The notes beneath the pieces were generated by a model. That model ran no database searches, was not told where the DNA came from, and was given only the letters and a program-made list of their open reading frames with translations. From Pandoraea sp. PE-S2T-3 (lineage in GTDB: Bacteria; Pseudomonadota; Gammaproteobacteria; Burkholderiales; Burkholderiaceae): DNA of 64,000 bases. The DNA lies in the NCBI RefSeq assembly GCF_002179965.1, contig NZ_NGUQ01000037.1:310001-374000 (forward strand). Reading direction: 5' to 3'. Shown piece by piece: positions 36,989-46,947 of the stretch. How positions within the stretch are numbered: position 1 is the stretch's first letter; each line of letters starts with the position of its first letter. The position numbers and the translations under genes are program-made.

Positions 36989-38263
36989 TCAGGCGGCTGA
37001 ATTGCCGGCCGTCGACAACTCGGCGACGAGTGTCTTGAGCGGCGTGGCGGCATCGGCCAGACGGGCCGGGTCGATCACGGCACGGCGGCCGACCAGCTCG
37101 CGGGCGGCGAGGAATTCCTGCGCGCGGTTGATGCTGGCAGCGGCCACGACGGCGCCGTCGCGCAGATAGAACAGCATGAACACGGCCGCGCCCTGAGCAT
37201 CCGGCAGGCGGCGCTCGACCACGGCGTCGTGGCCTTCCGTCATCCCGACCATTTGCAACTTCGCGTTGAACTGATCCGACCAGAACCACGGTGCGGTGGC
37301 GACGGCCTTCGGGGCGTCGCCATGTACAACGCTGGCGGCCACCTTGGCCATTTCGCTCGCGCTCGGCACCGACTCCAGACGAATACGGCGCCCCAGCGCC
37401 GGGTGTTCGTGGTGGGCGCAGTCGCCCACAGCCAGAATGGCCGGATCGCTCGTCCGGGCGAATTCGTCGACCACGATGCCGTTGTCCACGGCGAGGCCGG
37501 CGGCTTGCGCGAGTTCGGCGTTCGGCAGCACGCCGATGCCGACCACCACCACATCGGCGGGCAGACGCTGCTCACCGGCGACCACGGCCACGACCTGACC
37601 GTTCGCGTCTTGTTCGAGCGCAGACACACCGACACCGACTTGCACGTTCACGCCGTTCTCGCGGTGCAGCGTCGCGAAGAAGTCGGCCAGATCGGCTTCG
37701 GCCACGCGCGCGAGCAGGCGCGGCGCGGCTTCGAGCACGGTGACCGTCGTGCCGGCCTTGACGGCGCTTGCCGCCACTTCCAGACCGATATAGCCGCCGC
37801 CGACCACGATCACGCGCTTGCCGGGGGTGAGCGCTTCGCGCAGACGTTGGGCGTCGGCGATGTCGCGCAGGTAGTAGACGTTGGCGGCGTCGCCGCCGGG
37901 CATCGGCAGACGGCGCACGCGACCGCCCAGTGCCAGCACCAGATGATCGTAGCCAAGCGTCTGGCCGTCGTCGAACGTCACGGTGCGTGCCGCGCGGTCG
38001 ACGGCAGTGGCCGTGACGCCGAGACGCACGTCGATCTCTGCCTTCTCCCAGGCGTCGGCCGGGCGAATCAGCAAGCTGGCTTCGTCGGCCTGGCCGGCCA
38101 GAAACGCCTTCGAGAGCGGCGGGCGGCGGTAGGGCAGATGGGTCTCGCTGCCGGCGAGTACGATGCGGCCGGTGTAGCCAAGCGCACGCAGCGCGAGCGC
38201 GGTTTCGCCGCCGGCTTGACCGGCGCCGAGGATGACAGTGGTAGGAGTCATTGCTTCGGACAT
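36989..38263 (-). CDS. Ferredoxin-reductase-type FAD oxidoreductase
   Basis: A 424-residue NAD(P)H-dependent flavoprotein of the rubredoxin/ferredoxin reductase family. The FAD motif is VILGAGQAGGETALALRALG near residues 10-28, the NAD(P) motif is IVVGGGYIGLEVAASAV near 155, and AILAVGDCAHHEHPALG closes the FAD site near 280. The C-terminal reductase domain includes FWSDQFNAKLQMVGM. Family members feed electrons to dioxygenase or P450 ferredoxins; no partner oxygenase is nearby. The start is ATG 38263 (MSEAM) or 38251 (MTPTT). It is divergent from an MFS gene. Confidence 0.9.
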   Translation of the reverse strand: MSEAMTPTTVILGAGQAGGETALALRALGYTGRIVLAGSETHLPYRRPPLSKAFLAGQADEASLLIRPADAWEKAEIDVRLGVTATAVDRAARTVTFDDGQTLGYDHLVLALGGRVRRLPMPGGDAANVYYLRDIADAQRLREALTPGKRVIVVGGGYIGLEVAASAVKAGTTVTVLEAAPRLLARVAEADLADFFATLHRENGVNVQVGVGVSALEQDANGQVVAVVAGEQRLPADVVVVGIGVLPNAELAQAAGLAVDNGIVVDEFARTSDPAILAVGDCAHHEHPALGRRIRLESVPSASEMAKVAASVVHGDAPKAVATAPWFWSDQFNAKLQMVGMTEGHDAVVERRLPDAQGAAVFMLFYLRDGAVVAAASINRAQEFLAARELVGRRAVIDPARLADAATPLKTLVAELSTAGNSAA

Positions 38264-38423
38264 GTGGAAGTAGCGTTGGAGTTTGGCCGCCAGTGTAATG
38301 CATTGCACCGGCATTGCCCCCGCATTCCACGCGTATTCCACCCGAATTCCACCGTCTGCGGGCCGTCCGATACCGGTAAGATGACGTTGCGTCCCCCTTC
38401 CGGAACAGGCCCCAGGAGCTGCG

Positions 38424-39950
38424 ATGGCAAGTGACCGTGCCGGCCGCCCGCTGTTGTCGAAGCACCCCGAGCTTTCTGCGCCGCAGGTGTATTTGTTTGC
38501 GTTCGCGCTGGGGTGTTCGACCGGTGTCGATTTCGTCGCCTCGTCGATGATGGGCATTGGCGGCACGCACATCCGGGGCGGCATACACGCATCGCCGGAA
38601 GACTTTCTCTGGAGTCTGACCGCGTACGCGGCAGCCGCGACCGTCGCCAATCTGGTGCTCGGACGCATTGCGCGCGACCTGAGCTATCGCGGCTTCACAC
38701 TGCTGGGGCTCATCATTGCGGCCATTGGCGCCGGTTTGTGCGCGCTCAGCAATACCCCAACCGAACTGGCGCTGGCCAAAGCCGTGCAAGGGCTCGGCGC
38801 AGGGGGCCTGTTTTCCGCCTCGCGCATCATCATCCAACTGGCCGCCGAGCGCGAAGAGCGCAAGCCGCTGTTCATGGGCTTCAATACGGGCGGTATCGGG
38901 CTTGCCGCGCTGGCGCCGTGGGTCACGTCGATGCTGATGCAGGATGTCAGCTGGCGCGTCATCTTCGTGGTGCAGGTCGTGCTTGCGCTGGCGACGCTGC
39001 TGCTCGTGGCGCTAACTTACCCACGTCGGCTCGAAGCGTCGCTCGCGCCATGGCAGCTCGATGTGGGCGGCATGGACTGGGTCACCGTGGTGTTTCTCGG
39101 CGCGGGCGCGCTGGTCCTGCTGCACGGCCTTGGCGACTTGCGCTTTTACGAGATCCGCAGCTCACCGTCGGTGGCGCTCACGCCCATCATCGGACTGGCG
39201 CTCATTGGTTGCGTGTTCCTGCATCAGCACCGCCATCCCGACCCGTGGCTCGATCCGAAGCGGTTGATCGGGCGGCGCTATCTGGTCGGTCTGGGCTTCT
39301 ATGCGCTGTATTACTTCCTGAACGGACTCTGGAACTACGTGCTGCCGACCACGTTGCAGACGGGGCTCGGCTTTACCTTTCAGTCGACCGGGACGGCGAT
39401 TACGGTGGCAGGGCTTATCGGCTTTGCCGCCATGACGGCGTTCACCTATGGGAACCAGCATCTGGTCGGACAGCGGCGCTGGATTGCGCTCGGCTACGTG
39501 ATGTTTGCTGCGGCCGCGTGGCTGGCGTCGCAGCGCATGATGCCGGGCGTGTCGTTACCGCTCGTGCTCGAAGCAATGTTGCTGCAACAGATGACCACGC
39601 CGTTCATTCTGGCGCTGGTCGCGGGGCTCACGTATCGCGAGTTCACCGTCGACGATTTTGCTCATGCCTATCAGTTCAAGAACATCGTGCGGCAGATCGT
39701 GACGGCGGGCGGCACCGGCGTGGCGAGTCTCTGGTTGCAGTACGGCGAGGCGATGGCGCGCACCCAACTGGTCGGCAACATCACGCCGTTTTCCCTGCCC
39801 CCCGATACCGATGCGGCTGAGCTCGCACGGCTCTCGCAACTCATCGATCAGCAGGCGTTACTGCTCGCGGCGAGCAACCTGTTTGCGCTGCTCGCTTCCG
39901 TCTGCGCGGGCGTCGCCATCATCGCTGTGGTGCAGCGCGCGTTGCGCTGA
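38424..39950 (+). CDS. MFS transporter (DHA2-like)
   Basis: A 508-residue major facilitator with about 14 predicted helices, fitting the DHA2-like class. Features include GIGGTHIRGGIHASPEDFLW (in part) before helix 2, the motif-A-like loop LGRIARDLSYRG, and VQGLGAGGLFSASRIII as the motif-C-like region of helix 5. Homologues export drugs or organic anions; the substrate is not determinable. CAGGAG lies before the ATG. It is transcribed away from the flavoprotein gene and ends at a structured element with a T-run. Confidence 0.87.
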   Translation: MASDRAGRPLLSKHPELSAPQVYLFAFALGCSTGVDFVASSMMGIGGTHIRGGIHASPEDFLWSLTAYAAAATVANLVLGRIARDLSYRGFTLLGLIIAAIGAGLCALSNTPTELALAKAVQGLGAGGLFSASRIIIQLAAEREERKPLFMGFNTGGIGLAALAPWVTSMLMQDVSWRVIFVVQVVLALATLLLVALTYPRRLEASLAPWQLDVGGMDWVTVVFLGAGALVLLHGLGDLRFYEIRSSPSVALTPIIGLALIGCVFLHQHRHPDPWLDPKRLIGRRYLVGLGFYALYYFLNGLWNYVLPTTLQTGLGFTFQSTGTAITVAGLIGFAAMTAFTYGNQHLVGQRRWIALGYVMFAAAAWLASQRMMPGVSLPLVLEAMLLQQMTTPFILALVAGLTYREFTVDDFAHAYQFKNIVRQIVTAGGTGVASLWLQYGEAMARTQLVGNITPFSLPPDTDAAELARLSQLIDQQALLLAASNLFALLASVCAGVAIIAVVQRALR

Positions 39951-39999
39951 AATCACGTCAATTTGCTGCGCTGCACAGCAAAACGTTACAACAGGTGAA

Positions 40000-40064
40000 A
40001 CCCCCGTCAATTAAGGCTGGAGCCCGTATTCATGCGGGTTCCGAAGCGACGCAGGGGGTCTTTT
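40000..40064 (+). terminator. Branched stem-loop with T-run between two MFS genes
   Basis: An outer stem pairs ACCCCC with GGGGGT and GTC with GAC (3-base bulge). It encloses an inner stem, roughly GGAGCCCG / CGGGTTCC with G-U pairs around TATTCAT, and TTTT follows at 40061. It looks like an intrinsic terminator with an unusually elaborate stem, 50 bp after the first MFS gene and 68 bp before the second. Confidence 0.55.
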
Positions 40065-40131
40065 ACGTGTCCGCAAATTGAGGAGTAGAGTGGGTTTCGT
40101 CGCACACATTGCCGCCGACGAAGGAGACACC

Positions 40132-41382
40132 ATGGCCTGGACGAGTCAACAGAAGCATGTGGTAACGGCAAGCTACTTGGGGTGGACGCTCGACGCGTTC
40201 GATTTCTTTTTGATGGTGTTCGTGTTGAAGGACATCGCGAAGGAGTTCAACACCGAACTTGGCAGTGTGGCGTTTGCGCTGCTGCTGACATTGGCGATGC
40301 GCCCGGTGGGGGCGCTGATCTTCGGGCGGCTGGGTGACCGGTTCGGCCGACGCCCGGCGATGATGGCGAGCGTTTTGCTATATGCGTTGCTGGAACTGGC
40401 CTCGGGGTTCGCGCCAAGTCTCACGGTACTGCTGATACTGCGCGCGCTCTTCGGTATCGCGATGGGCGGCGAGTGGGGCGTGGGCGCGGCGCTGACGATG
40501 GAGAGTGTGCCGACGCATTCGCGCGGCATTGTGTCGGGGTTGTTGCAGGCGGGGTATCCGAGCGGCTATCTGCTCGCGTCTGTCGTCTACGGCTTGTTCT
40601 ACGAGAGCATCGGGTGGCGCGGCATGTTCTTCGTGGGTGTGTTGCCGGCATTGCTGGTGTTCTATATCCGGCGGCATGTCCCCGAGTCGCCTGCGTGGCA
40701 GAAGGGCACGACACAGGCGGCGACGCCACGCGCAAACCTGCTTCAGGTGTTGGCGAGGGACTGGAAGCTGGCGCTGTACGCCATCGTGCTGATGACGGCG
40801 TTCAACTTCTTCTCGCACGGCACGCAAGATCTGTATCCGACCTTCCTGCAAGTGCAGCACAAGTTCTTGCCGCACACGGTGAGCTGGATCGCCATCACAT
40901 ACAACATCGGCGCGATTATCGGCGGGCTCTTTTTCGGGGCGATTTCGGAGAAGATCGGCCGGCGGCGCGCCATCGTGATTGCGGCGCTCATTGCGCTGCC
41001 GGTGCTGCCGTTGTGGGCGTTTTCCAGCGGTGCGGTGTTGCTCGCCGTCGGCGCGTTCCTGATGCAGATTTCGGTGCAGGGCGCGTGGGGCGTGATTCCG
41101 GCGCACTTGAACGAGCTGTCGCCTGACGAGATCCGCGCGACGTTCCCGGGGCTGGTGTATCAACTAGGGAATCTGTTTGCGTCGGTGAACGCCAATTTGC
41201 AGACTTCCATCGCGAAAGCGCACGACGGTAATTTCGGTCTGGCGATGGCAATTGTCGCGGGGACGGTGGCGGTGGTGATTGCTGTGATGATCGGCTTTGG
41301 CCGAGAGCGCCGTGGCGTGGTGCTGACAACCACGGCTGAAGCGCCAGCGGACGGCTTGCCGCCGGGGGCGGCGGTGCGGTAG
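40132..41382 (+). CDS. MFS carboxylate transporter (SHS/lactate type)
   Basis: A 416-residue MFS protein with 12 predicted helices. The sequence WTLDAFDFFLMVFVLKDIA in helix 1 is typical of the SHS (sialate/lactate:H+ symporter) family, as is GRLGDRFGRRPAMMAS (motif A) and GIAMGGEWGVGAALTMESVP. A monocarboxylate such as lactate or pyruvate is the likely substrate by family; the specific one is inferred. AAGGAG precedes the ATG at 40132; earlier in-frame starts lack an RBS. Convergent with the TetR gene. Confidence 0.87.
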   Translation: MAWTSQQKHVVTASYLGWTLDAFDFFLMVFVLKDIAKEFNTELGSVAFALLLTLAMRPVGALIFGRLGDRFGRRPAMMASVLLYALLELASGFAPSLTVLLILRALFGIAMGGEWGVGAALTMESVPTHSRGIVSGLLQAGYPSGYLLASVVYGLFYESIGWRGMFFVGVLPALLVFYIRRHVPESPAWQKGTTQAATPRANLLQVLARDWKLALYAIVLMTAFNFFSHGTQDLYPTFLQVQHKFLPHTVSWIAITYNIGAIIGGLFFGAISEKIGRRRAIVIAALIALPVLPLWAFSSGAVLLAVGAFLMQISVQGAWGVIPAHLNELSPDEIRATFPGLVYQLGNLFASVNANLQTSIAKAHDGNFGLAMAIVAGTVAVVIAVMIGFGRERRGVVLTTTAEAPADGLPPGAAVR

Positions 41383-41404
41383 CGCGTTGTACTCAGTGAG
41401 AACC

Positions 41405-41434
41405 GTCAGCCGATGCCAGTTGGCGTCGGCTGAC
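41405..41434. terminator. Bidirectional hairpin between convergent genes
   Basis: GTCAGCCGATGCC and GGCGTCGGCTGAC form a 13-bp stem (one G-U) with an AGTT loop, 22 bp after the MFS stop and 4 bp before the stop of the opposing TetR gene. T-tracts are weak on both sides. Confidence 0.6.
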
Positions 41435-41438
41435 CGGA

Positions 41439-42101
41439 TTACGCCTTTGACGGCGTTGCAGCATTCGGCGTCGCGAAAAACAACATTTCCACCTGATTGA
41501 TCAGTGCCGGGCCGAACGCCTCGCCGCCCACTTGCGGCGCGATCAGTTGCATCAGCACGGGCGAGCCGGGTGGCGGGTGCAGCGCGTGCACCAGCAGGCA
41601 GAAGTACATGGCCGGATGCTCGGCACGCACTACACCCGCTTCCATGCCCTGCACGATCAGCGGCTCCATGCAGTCGTAGACCGGCATCACCAACTGGCGG
41701 TGCAGCGTCGCGCCGCGCTCGCCGGTTTCCGCCGCGTGCTGCGCGATGAACTGCTTGTGTTCGGGATGGCTAACCGCGTGCGCGGCAACGATGGCAATCG
41801 CTTCCTTCAGCCGGTCGGTGACCGGGCGGGACATGTCGAGCGACAGCGCGCGCATCTGTTCGGCCGGCTCGGCGAGCGCCGCTTCGAGGGTGTCCACGCA
41901 CGCGCGCCACAACTGTTCCTTCGAACCGAAATGCACGCGCACGAGGCTGGCGTCGACCTTCGCTGCCCGGGCAATCCCGCGCAGGTTCGCGCCGTCGTAG
42001 CCAAGCTGCGCGAAAGCCTCGATGGCGGCGGCAAGCAGCGCCGCGCGGCCATCGGGCAGGTGTTTGGGGCGTCGGCCCCGCGTTATGGGTGTGGCAGTCA
42101 T
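41439..42101 (-). CDS. TetR-family regulator of the RND efflux operon
   Basis: A 220-residue TetR-type regulator. The N-terminal helix-turn-helix lies at about residues 15-60 (LLAAAIEAFAQLGYDGANLRGIA, in part, then VDASLVRVHFGSKEQLW). The C-terminal ligand domain resembles the CerR-type C-terminal group by its HPEHKQFIAQHAAETGERG block. Its start overlaps the stop of the outer-membrane factor gene by ATGA, so it is the last gene of the efflux operon. It likely represses that operon in response to a pump substrate, an inference from position. Confidence 0.88.
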   Translation of the reverse strand: MTATPITRGRRPKHLPDGRAALLAAAIEAFAQLGYDGANLRGIARAAKVDASLVRVHFGSKEQLWRACVDTLEAALAEPAEQMRALSLDMSRPVTDRLKEAIAIVAAHAVSHPEHKQFIAQHAAETGERGATLHRQLVMPVYDCMEPLIVQGMEAGVVRAEHPAMYFCLLVHALHPPPGSPVLMQLIAPQVGGEAFGPALINQVEMLFFATPNAATPSKA

Positions 42102-43696
42102 CGTCTCGCAACGTCTTGCGACGTGCGTGCCTGTCCCTCGGCTTGTCCCACCGCGCCAGCCTTTGCCCCGTCCACCGGTGTCGGGGAAGCGGGAGTTTTG
42201 GCAGCGTCGGCCGTTGGCTCGGGCGGCACGCCCATCGCATAAAACAGGAGCGCAGTATCCGACAAACGCGCGCCGGTTGCACGCACTGTCGTCATATAGG
42301 CGTTCCAGTACTGCTGCTCCCGGCCCCGCGCCGCCGACGTGGGCAACGCGCCCAGCCTGACGCGCGCGGCCGTGTCGCGGTACACCTGCTCGGCCGCAGC
42401 GCTCGCGTTATCGGCATGCCGCAACGACGTGTTGTCCGCGTCGAGCGAGGCGAGGGTGTCGGCCACGTTCTTGAACGCGGTGAGCACCGTCTGCTTGTAC
42501 TGATCGACGGCAGCCTCATACGTGGCCTGTGCCGCGCGACGCTGGGCGAGTAGCGCGCCACCATGGAAAATTGGCTGCGAGATCGACGCGGCAATGCTCC
42601 ACAGCGACCCGGCGTTCGACATCACCGTCGGCCAGTTGAAGCCGCCTTTGCCCATCGACGCCGTGAGCGACAGGCTCGGGAACATCTGCGCCGTCGCCAC
42701 ACCAACCTCGGCCGATGCGGCTTTGAGCGCCATTTCCGCCGCCTGAATGTCCGGACGCGTTTGCAGCAATGTCGACGGCACAGCGACCGGCACCGATTGC
42801 GGTACGCGCAGTTCGCCCAACGGCAAATCATCGGGTGCCTGATCAGGCGTGCGGCCCAGCAGCACGGCCAGCGCATGACGGGTGGATTGCCACTGCGCCC
42901 GCAAGCCCGGCAGCGACGCCGCGAGTGATTCGGCATTCTGGGCGGACGACAACGCGTCGGAACGCGACACGGCACCGAGGACTTCGCGGCGTGCCATCTC
43001 GTCGGCATCGGCCTGTGCGAGATCGACCAGCCGTTCCGTGGCCTTGACCTGCGCACCGAGCACCGACGCGCTGATGGTCCCGGCAACGATATTGGCCGCC
43101 AAGGCCTGACGCGACGCTTCCAACTGGAATGCCTGCTGATCGACTTGCGCTGCCAGCGACGCATTGGCAAAGCGCGACGCCCCGAAGAAGTCGAACGTGT
43201 AGCGCGCCTGAATCTGACCCACGAACATGTTGTAGAGCGCCGTGGGCGGCCCGAACGTCGGGATGCCGAGATTGCGCTCGCGCGCCGCCTCGCCACCGAT
43301 GTCGATCGACGGGAACAGCGACGAGCCGATCTGCGCCTTCAACTGTTCGCGTGCGGCCTGCAACGCATGATCGGCGGCCGACAGATTCGGGCTGTTGCGC
43401 AAGCCTTCTTCCACCAGCGCATTGAGCTTGTCCGAGCGATAGGCCTGCCACCAGGCCTTGACCGGTGCCGCCCCAACGTCGAACTGTTGCGACGTGCCCT
43501 GCGCCGTTACCGTGCGCTCAGGCAAGGTGTTGGTGCCGTATTGCGCAGGCGAGGGCATGACGGGCGGCTTGTCGCTCGGCGCGAACGAGCAGGCACCGAG
43601 CCACAACGGGAGCAGGGCGGCGAGGGGGGCATATCGGCGCACTACAGGGCGCGATACCGAGTGCAATGTCGATCGCAAAGTGAATCGCGGGGTCAT
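42098..43696 (-). CDS. RND efflux outer-membrane lipoprotein (OprM/NodT family)
   Basis: TolC-like channel of the tripartite pump. It is 532 residues with a lipoprotein signal peptide ending in LGAC (Cys near residue 36), then two OEP repeats with helical-barrel segments such as LSAADHALQAAREQLKAQIG and VADTLASLDADNTSLRHAD. The motif RPDIQAAEMALKAASAEVGVA is characteristic of NodT/OprM. It overlaps the pump gene upstream (4 nt) and the TetR gene downstream (4 nt), so all are translated from one message. The C-terminus has a polar Ala/Thr-rich extension. Confidence 0.93.
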   Translation of the reverse strand: MTPRFTLRSTLHSVSRPVVRRYAPLAALLPLWLGACSFAPSDKPPVMPSPAQYGTNTLPERTVTAQGTSQQFDVGAAPVKAWWQAYRSDKLNALVEEGLRNSPNLSAADHALQAAREQLKAQIGSSLFPSIDIGGEAARERNLGIPTFGPPTALYNMFVGQIQARYTFDFFGASRFANASLAAQVDQQAFQLEASRQALAANIVAGTISASVLGAQVKATERLVDLAQADADEMARREVLGAVSRSDALSSAQNAESLAASLPGLRAQWQSTRHALAVLLGRTPDQAPDDLPLGELRVPQSVPVAVPSTLLQTRPDIQAAEMALKAASAEVGVATAQMFPSLSLTASMGKGGFNWPTVMSNAGSLWSIAASISQPIFHGGALLAQRRAAQATYEAAVDQYKQTVLTAFKNVADTLASLDADNTSLRHADNASAAAEQVYRDTAARVRLGALPTSAARGREQQYWNAYMTTVRATGARLSDTALLFYAMGVPPEPTADAAKTPASPTPVDGAKAGAVGQAEGQARTSQDVARR

Positions 43697-46600
43697 GAGC
43701 GGTCTCCTTGCGGAATGCCGTTGTCGTGCGCACTGGCGGGCGGGCTACCCGGGCCATTCGAACCATTCGGGCCATTCGAACCCGCCGGGGCATGCGAGGC
43801 GCGCTCGTCATGCCGCACGCGGAACGCCGTGGCATACAACGCCGGCAGGAAAAACACGGTCAGCACGGTGGCGCTGGTAATGCCGCCCATCAGCGCGGTC
43901 GCCATCGGGCCGAAGAAGTTGCTGCGCAACAGCGGGATGAGGGCAAGCACGGCCGCCGCAGCGGTCAGCGTGATCGGCCGGAAGCGTCGTACCGTCGCGC
44001 TGACGATGGCGTCAAAGCGCGGATGGCCGGCCGCCACGTCCTGCTCGATCTGATCGACCAGAATCACTGAGTTGCGCATGATGATCCCGAACATGGCAAT
44101 CACGCCGAGCATGGCCACAAACCCGAATGGCTTGCCGAACAGCAGCAGCGTAGCGACCACCCCGATCATGCCGAGCGGCGCGGTGAGCACCACCAGCATG
44201 GTGCGGGCGAAGCTCTGAAGCTGAATCATCAGCAGCGTGAGCACGACGATGATCATGATCGGCATTTGCGCCATGATCGACGACTGCCCCTTGCCCGACT
44301 CTTCCACCGAGCCGCCGATTTCGATGCGATATCCGACCGGCAGAGCCTTGCGAATGTCGCCGAGCTTCTTGTAGACCGCTTCGGTCACATCGATCCCTTG
44401 CTTGCCGGCGCGAACGTCCGAGCGCACGGTGATCGTCGGCTGACGGTCGCGCTCCCAGATCACACCGTATTCCAGATCGTCGACCACGTGGCCGAGCGTC
44501 GCCAGCGGCACCGGACCGTTCGGCGTCGGCATCGCCATCGTGGCGAGCTTGGCCGGGTCCATGCGTTCGGTCTTCGGTGCGCGCAGCGTGATCGCGATCA
44601 GCTTGTCGCGCTCACGGTACTGGCTCATGTCGTAGCCGGTGAGCGTCATGGCGATGAAGTTGGCGATGTCCGACGAACTCACGCCCAGCGCGCGTGCCTT
44701 CTGCTGATCGACTTCGAAGCGTACCGAACGTTGCGACGGCTCGTCCCAGTCGAATTGCACGTCGACGGTATCGCCGTTGGCACGCATCACGTCGGCCACC
44801 TGCTCGGAGATCTTGCGCACGGTGCCGATGTCGTCGCCGCTCACGCGGAACTGCACCGGAAAGCCGACCGGCGGCCCGTTTTCCAGACGCGAGAGGCGGG
44901 TGCGCACGCCCGGCATGGCTTCCCGCAATTTCGGTTCGAGCCACTGCGCCAAGGCTTCACGGTCTTCCACCGACTTGGCCGTGACGACGAGTTGCGCGAA
45001 GTTGGGCGTGGGCAGTTGCTGATCGAGCGGCAGGTAGAAGCGCGGCGCGCCCGTACCGACAAAGCTGACTGTGTGGTCGATTTCCTTGCGGCCTTCGAGC
45101 AGCTTTTCGAGGCGTTCGGTTTCGCGCAGCGTGGCCTGATACGACGCGCCTTCCTGCAAGCGCAGGTCGACCATCAACTCGGGCCGGTCCGAACTCGGGA
45201 AGAACTGCTGCGGAATCAGCGAGAAGCCCGCCATCGCGATCAGGAACAGCACGACGGTAATCACCAGCACGACGATTTTCCGCTCGATACACCACGTCAG
45301 CCAGCCGCGCAGGCGGTTGTAGAACTTGGTGTCATACACCTCGTGCTCGTGATCGTCGCCATGATGCGCCTCGCGCTTGCGCTCGGGCAGCAGCTTGTAG
45401 CCGAGCAGCGGAATCAGCACCACGGCCGCGAGCCACGACGCCAGCAGCGCAATGGCCGAGACTTCGAAGATCGAGCGTGTGTATTCGCCGGTGCTCGACT
45501 TCGCCAGCGCGATCGGCAGGAAGCCCGCCACCGTCACGAGCGTGCCGGTGAGCATTGGGAACGCGGTGCTGGTGTAGGCAAACGCAGCAGCGCGTTGGCG
45601 ATTCCAGCCCTGCGAGAGCTTCACGGCCATCATTTCGACGGCAATGATGGCGTCGTCGACCAGCAGGCCAAGCGCCAGAATCAACGTGCCGAGCGACACC
45701 TTGTGCAGGCCGATGTCGAAGATGTACATGAACAGCGACGTGACGGCGAGCACGACCGGAATCGAAATCACCACCACCATGCCGGTGCGGAATCCCAGCG
45801 ACAGCAGGCTCACGACCAGCACGATGGCCACGGCTTCGGCCACGGCTTCGAGGAAGTCGTCGACCGAGTGCGACACCGATTGGGACATGCTCGCCACTTC
45901 GGTGAGCTTGAGCCCGGCGGGCAACTGCGCCCGCAGATCGGTCATGGTGCTGGCCAGTGCCTTGCCAAGGTGGACGACGTCCTGCCCCTTCTGCATGGTG
46001 ATGCCGATGCCGAGCACGGGCTTGCCGGCGAAGCGCATTTCCGTGACCGGCGGGTCGACATAACCGCGCTTGATCGTGGCAATGTCGCCGAGCCGGAACG
46101 TGCGGTTGTTCACGCGGATCAGCGTGTCGGCGAGTTCCTGCACGTTGCGGAATTGGCCGCTCGGACGCACGACGACGCGATCATTGGGGGCTTCGATGGT
46201 GCCCGCAGGCGAGACGGCGTTCTGGCCATTGACCGCTTCGGCAATCTGGTTCGGCGAGATACCGAGGCGGGTGAGCTGAGTGTTGCTGATTTCGACATAA
46301 ATGCGCTGGTCCTGATCACCGAAGTAATCGACCTTTGCAACACCGGGCACGCGCAGCAGCACGGTGCGCAGCGCGTCGGCGTAGTCGCGCAGTTGGGCAG
46401 GGCCGAAGCCATCGCCTTCGAGCGTGAAGATGTGGGTGTAGACGTCACCAAACTCGTCGTTGAAGAACGGCCCCTGCACGCCGGGCGGCAGCGTGTAGGC
46501 AATGTCGCCGACCTTCTTGCGAACCTGATACCACTCCTCCGGCACTTCGCTGGCGGGTGCCGAGTCCTTCATCGAGAAGAAGAGCAACGACTCGCCGGGG

Positions 46601-46947
46601 CGCGAATAGCTGCGCTGGAAGTCGATCGACGGCATCTCCTGCAACTTGCGGGCGATGCGGTCAGTGACCTGTTCCTGCACCTGTTTGGCGGTGGCGCCCG
46701 GCCAGAAGGTGCGGATCACCATCACACGGAAGGTGAATGGCGGGTCTTCGGACTGCGCGAGACGCGAGTAGGCAAGAATGCCGAAGATCGTCGCCATCGC
46801 GATGAGAAACACCACGAGCGCACGGTGACGCAGCGCCCACGCCGAAAGGTTGAAGCTCCCTTCTTCGTGGCGGTAGTCGTGCGGCTCGGCGGGCGGTGGG
46901 GTGTCGGGTGTCTGGGGCACGGGCGGCTTCCCGTCCTGCGCGCTCAT
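43693..46947 (-). CDS. RND efflux pump inner-membrane permease
   Basis: Proton-driven RND (AcrB-like) transporter of 1084 residues with twelve transmembrane helices in two repeats, each with a large periplasmic loop. Helix 4 carries the proton-relay Asp pair in LALGLLVDDAIIAVEMM near residue 415. GVAKVDYFGDQDQRIYV and RTFWPGATAKQVQEQVTDRI are family blocks near the porter domain. It groups by eye with the MmpL-distant, TriC/MexK-like HAE branch rather than metal (CusA) pumps, as no Met-rich site is seen. Both ends overlap neighbours by 4 nt. The C-terminal tail carries an SNGPNGSNGP microrepeat. Confidence 0.94.
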   Translation of the reverse strand: MSAQDGKPPVPQTPDTPPPAEPHDYRHEEGSFNLSAWALRHRALVVFLIAMATIFGILAYSRLAQSEDPPFTFRVMVIRTFWPGATAKQVQEQVTDRIARKLQEMPSIDFQRSYSRPGESLLFFSMKDSAPASEVPEEWYQVRKKVGDIAYTLPPGVQGPFFNDEFGDVYTHIFTLEGDGFGPAQLRDYADALRTVLLRVPGVAKVDYFGDQDQRIYVEISNTQLTRLGISPNQIAEAVNGQNAVSPAGTIEAPNDRVVVRPSGQFRNVQELADTLIRVNNRTFRLGDIATIKRGYVDPPVTEMRFAGKPVLGIGITMQKGQDVVHLGKALASTMTDLRAQLPAGLKLTEVASMSQSVSHSVDDFLEAVAEAVAIVLVVSLLSLGFRTGMVVVISIPVVLAVTSLFMYIFDIGLHKVSLGTLILALGLLVDDAIIAVEMMAVKLSQGWNRQRAAAFAYTSTAFPMLTGTLVTVAGFLPIALAKSSTGEYTRSIFEVSAIALLASWLAAVVLIPLLGYKLLPERKREAHHGDDHEHEVYDTKFYNRLRGWLTWCIERKIVVLVITVVLFLIAMAGFSLIPQQFFPSSDRPELMVDLRLQEGASYQATLRETERLEKLLEGRKEIDHTVSFVGTGAPRFYLPLDQQLPTPNFAQLVVTAKSVEDREALAQWLEPKLREAMPGVRTRLSRLENGPPVGFPVQFRVSGDDIGTVRKISEQVADVMRANGDTVDVQFDWDEPSQRSVRFEVDQQKARALGVSSSDIANFIAMTLTGYDMSQYRERDKLIAITLRAPKTERMDPAKLATMAMPTPNGPVPLATLGHVVDDLEYGVIWERDRQPTITVRSDVRAGKQGIDVTEAVYKKLGDIRKALPVGYRIEIGGSVEESGKGQSSIMAQMPIMIIVVLTLLMIQLQSFARTMLVVLTAPLGMIGVVATLLLFGKPFGFVAMLGVIAMFGIIMRNSVILVDQIEQDVAAGHPRFDAIVSATVRRFRPITLTAAAAVLALIPLLRSNFFGPMATALMGGITSATVLTVFFLPALYATAFRVRHDERASHAPAGSNGPNGSNGPGSPPASAHDNGIPQGDRS

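Noticed and set aside
36989-38837. Long frames antisense to the flavoprotein gene
   Set aside because: They result from GC-rich codon bias opposite a real gene; proteins are Arg/Ala-rich with no motifs.
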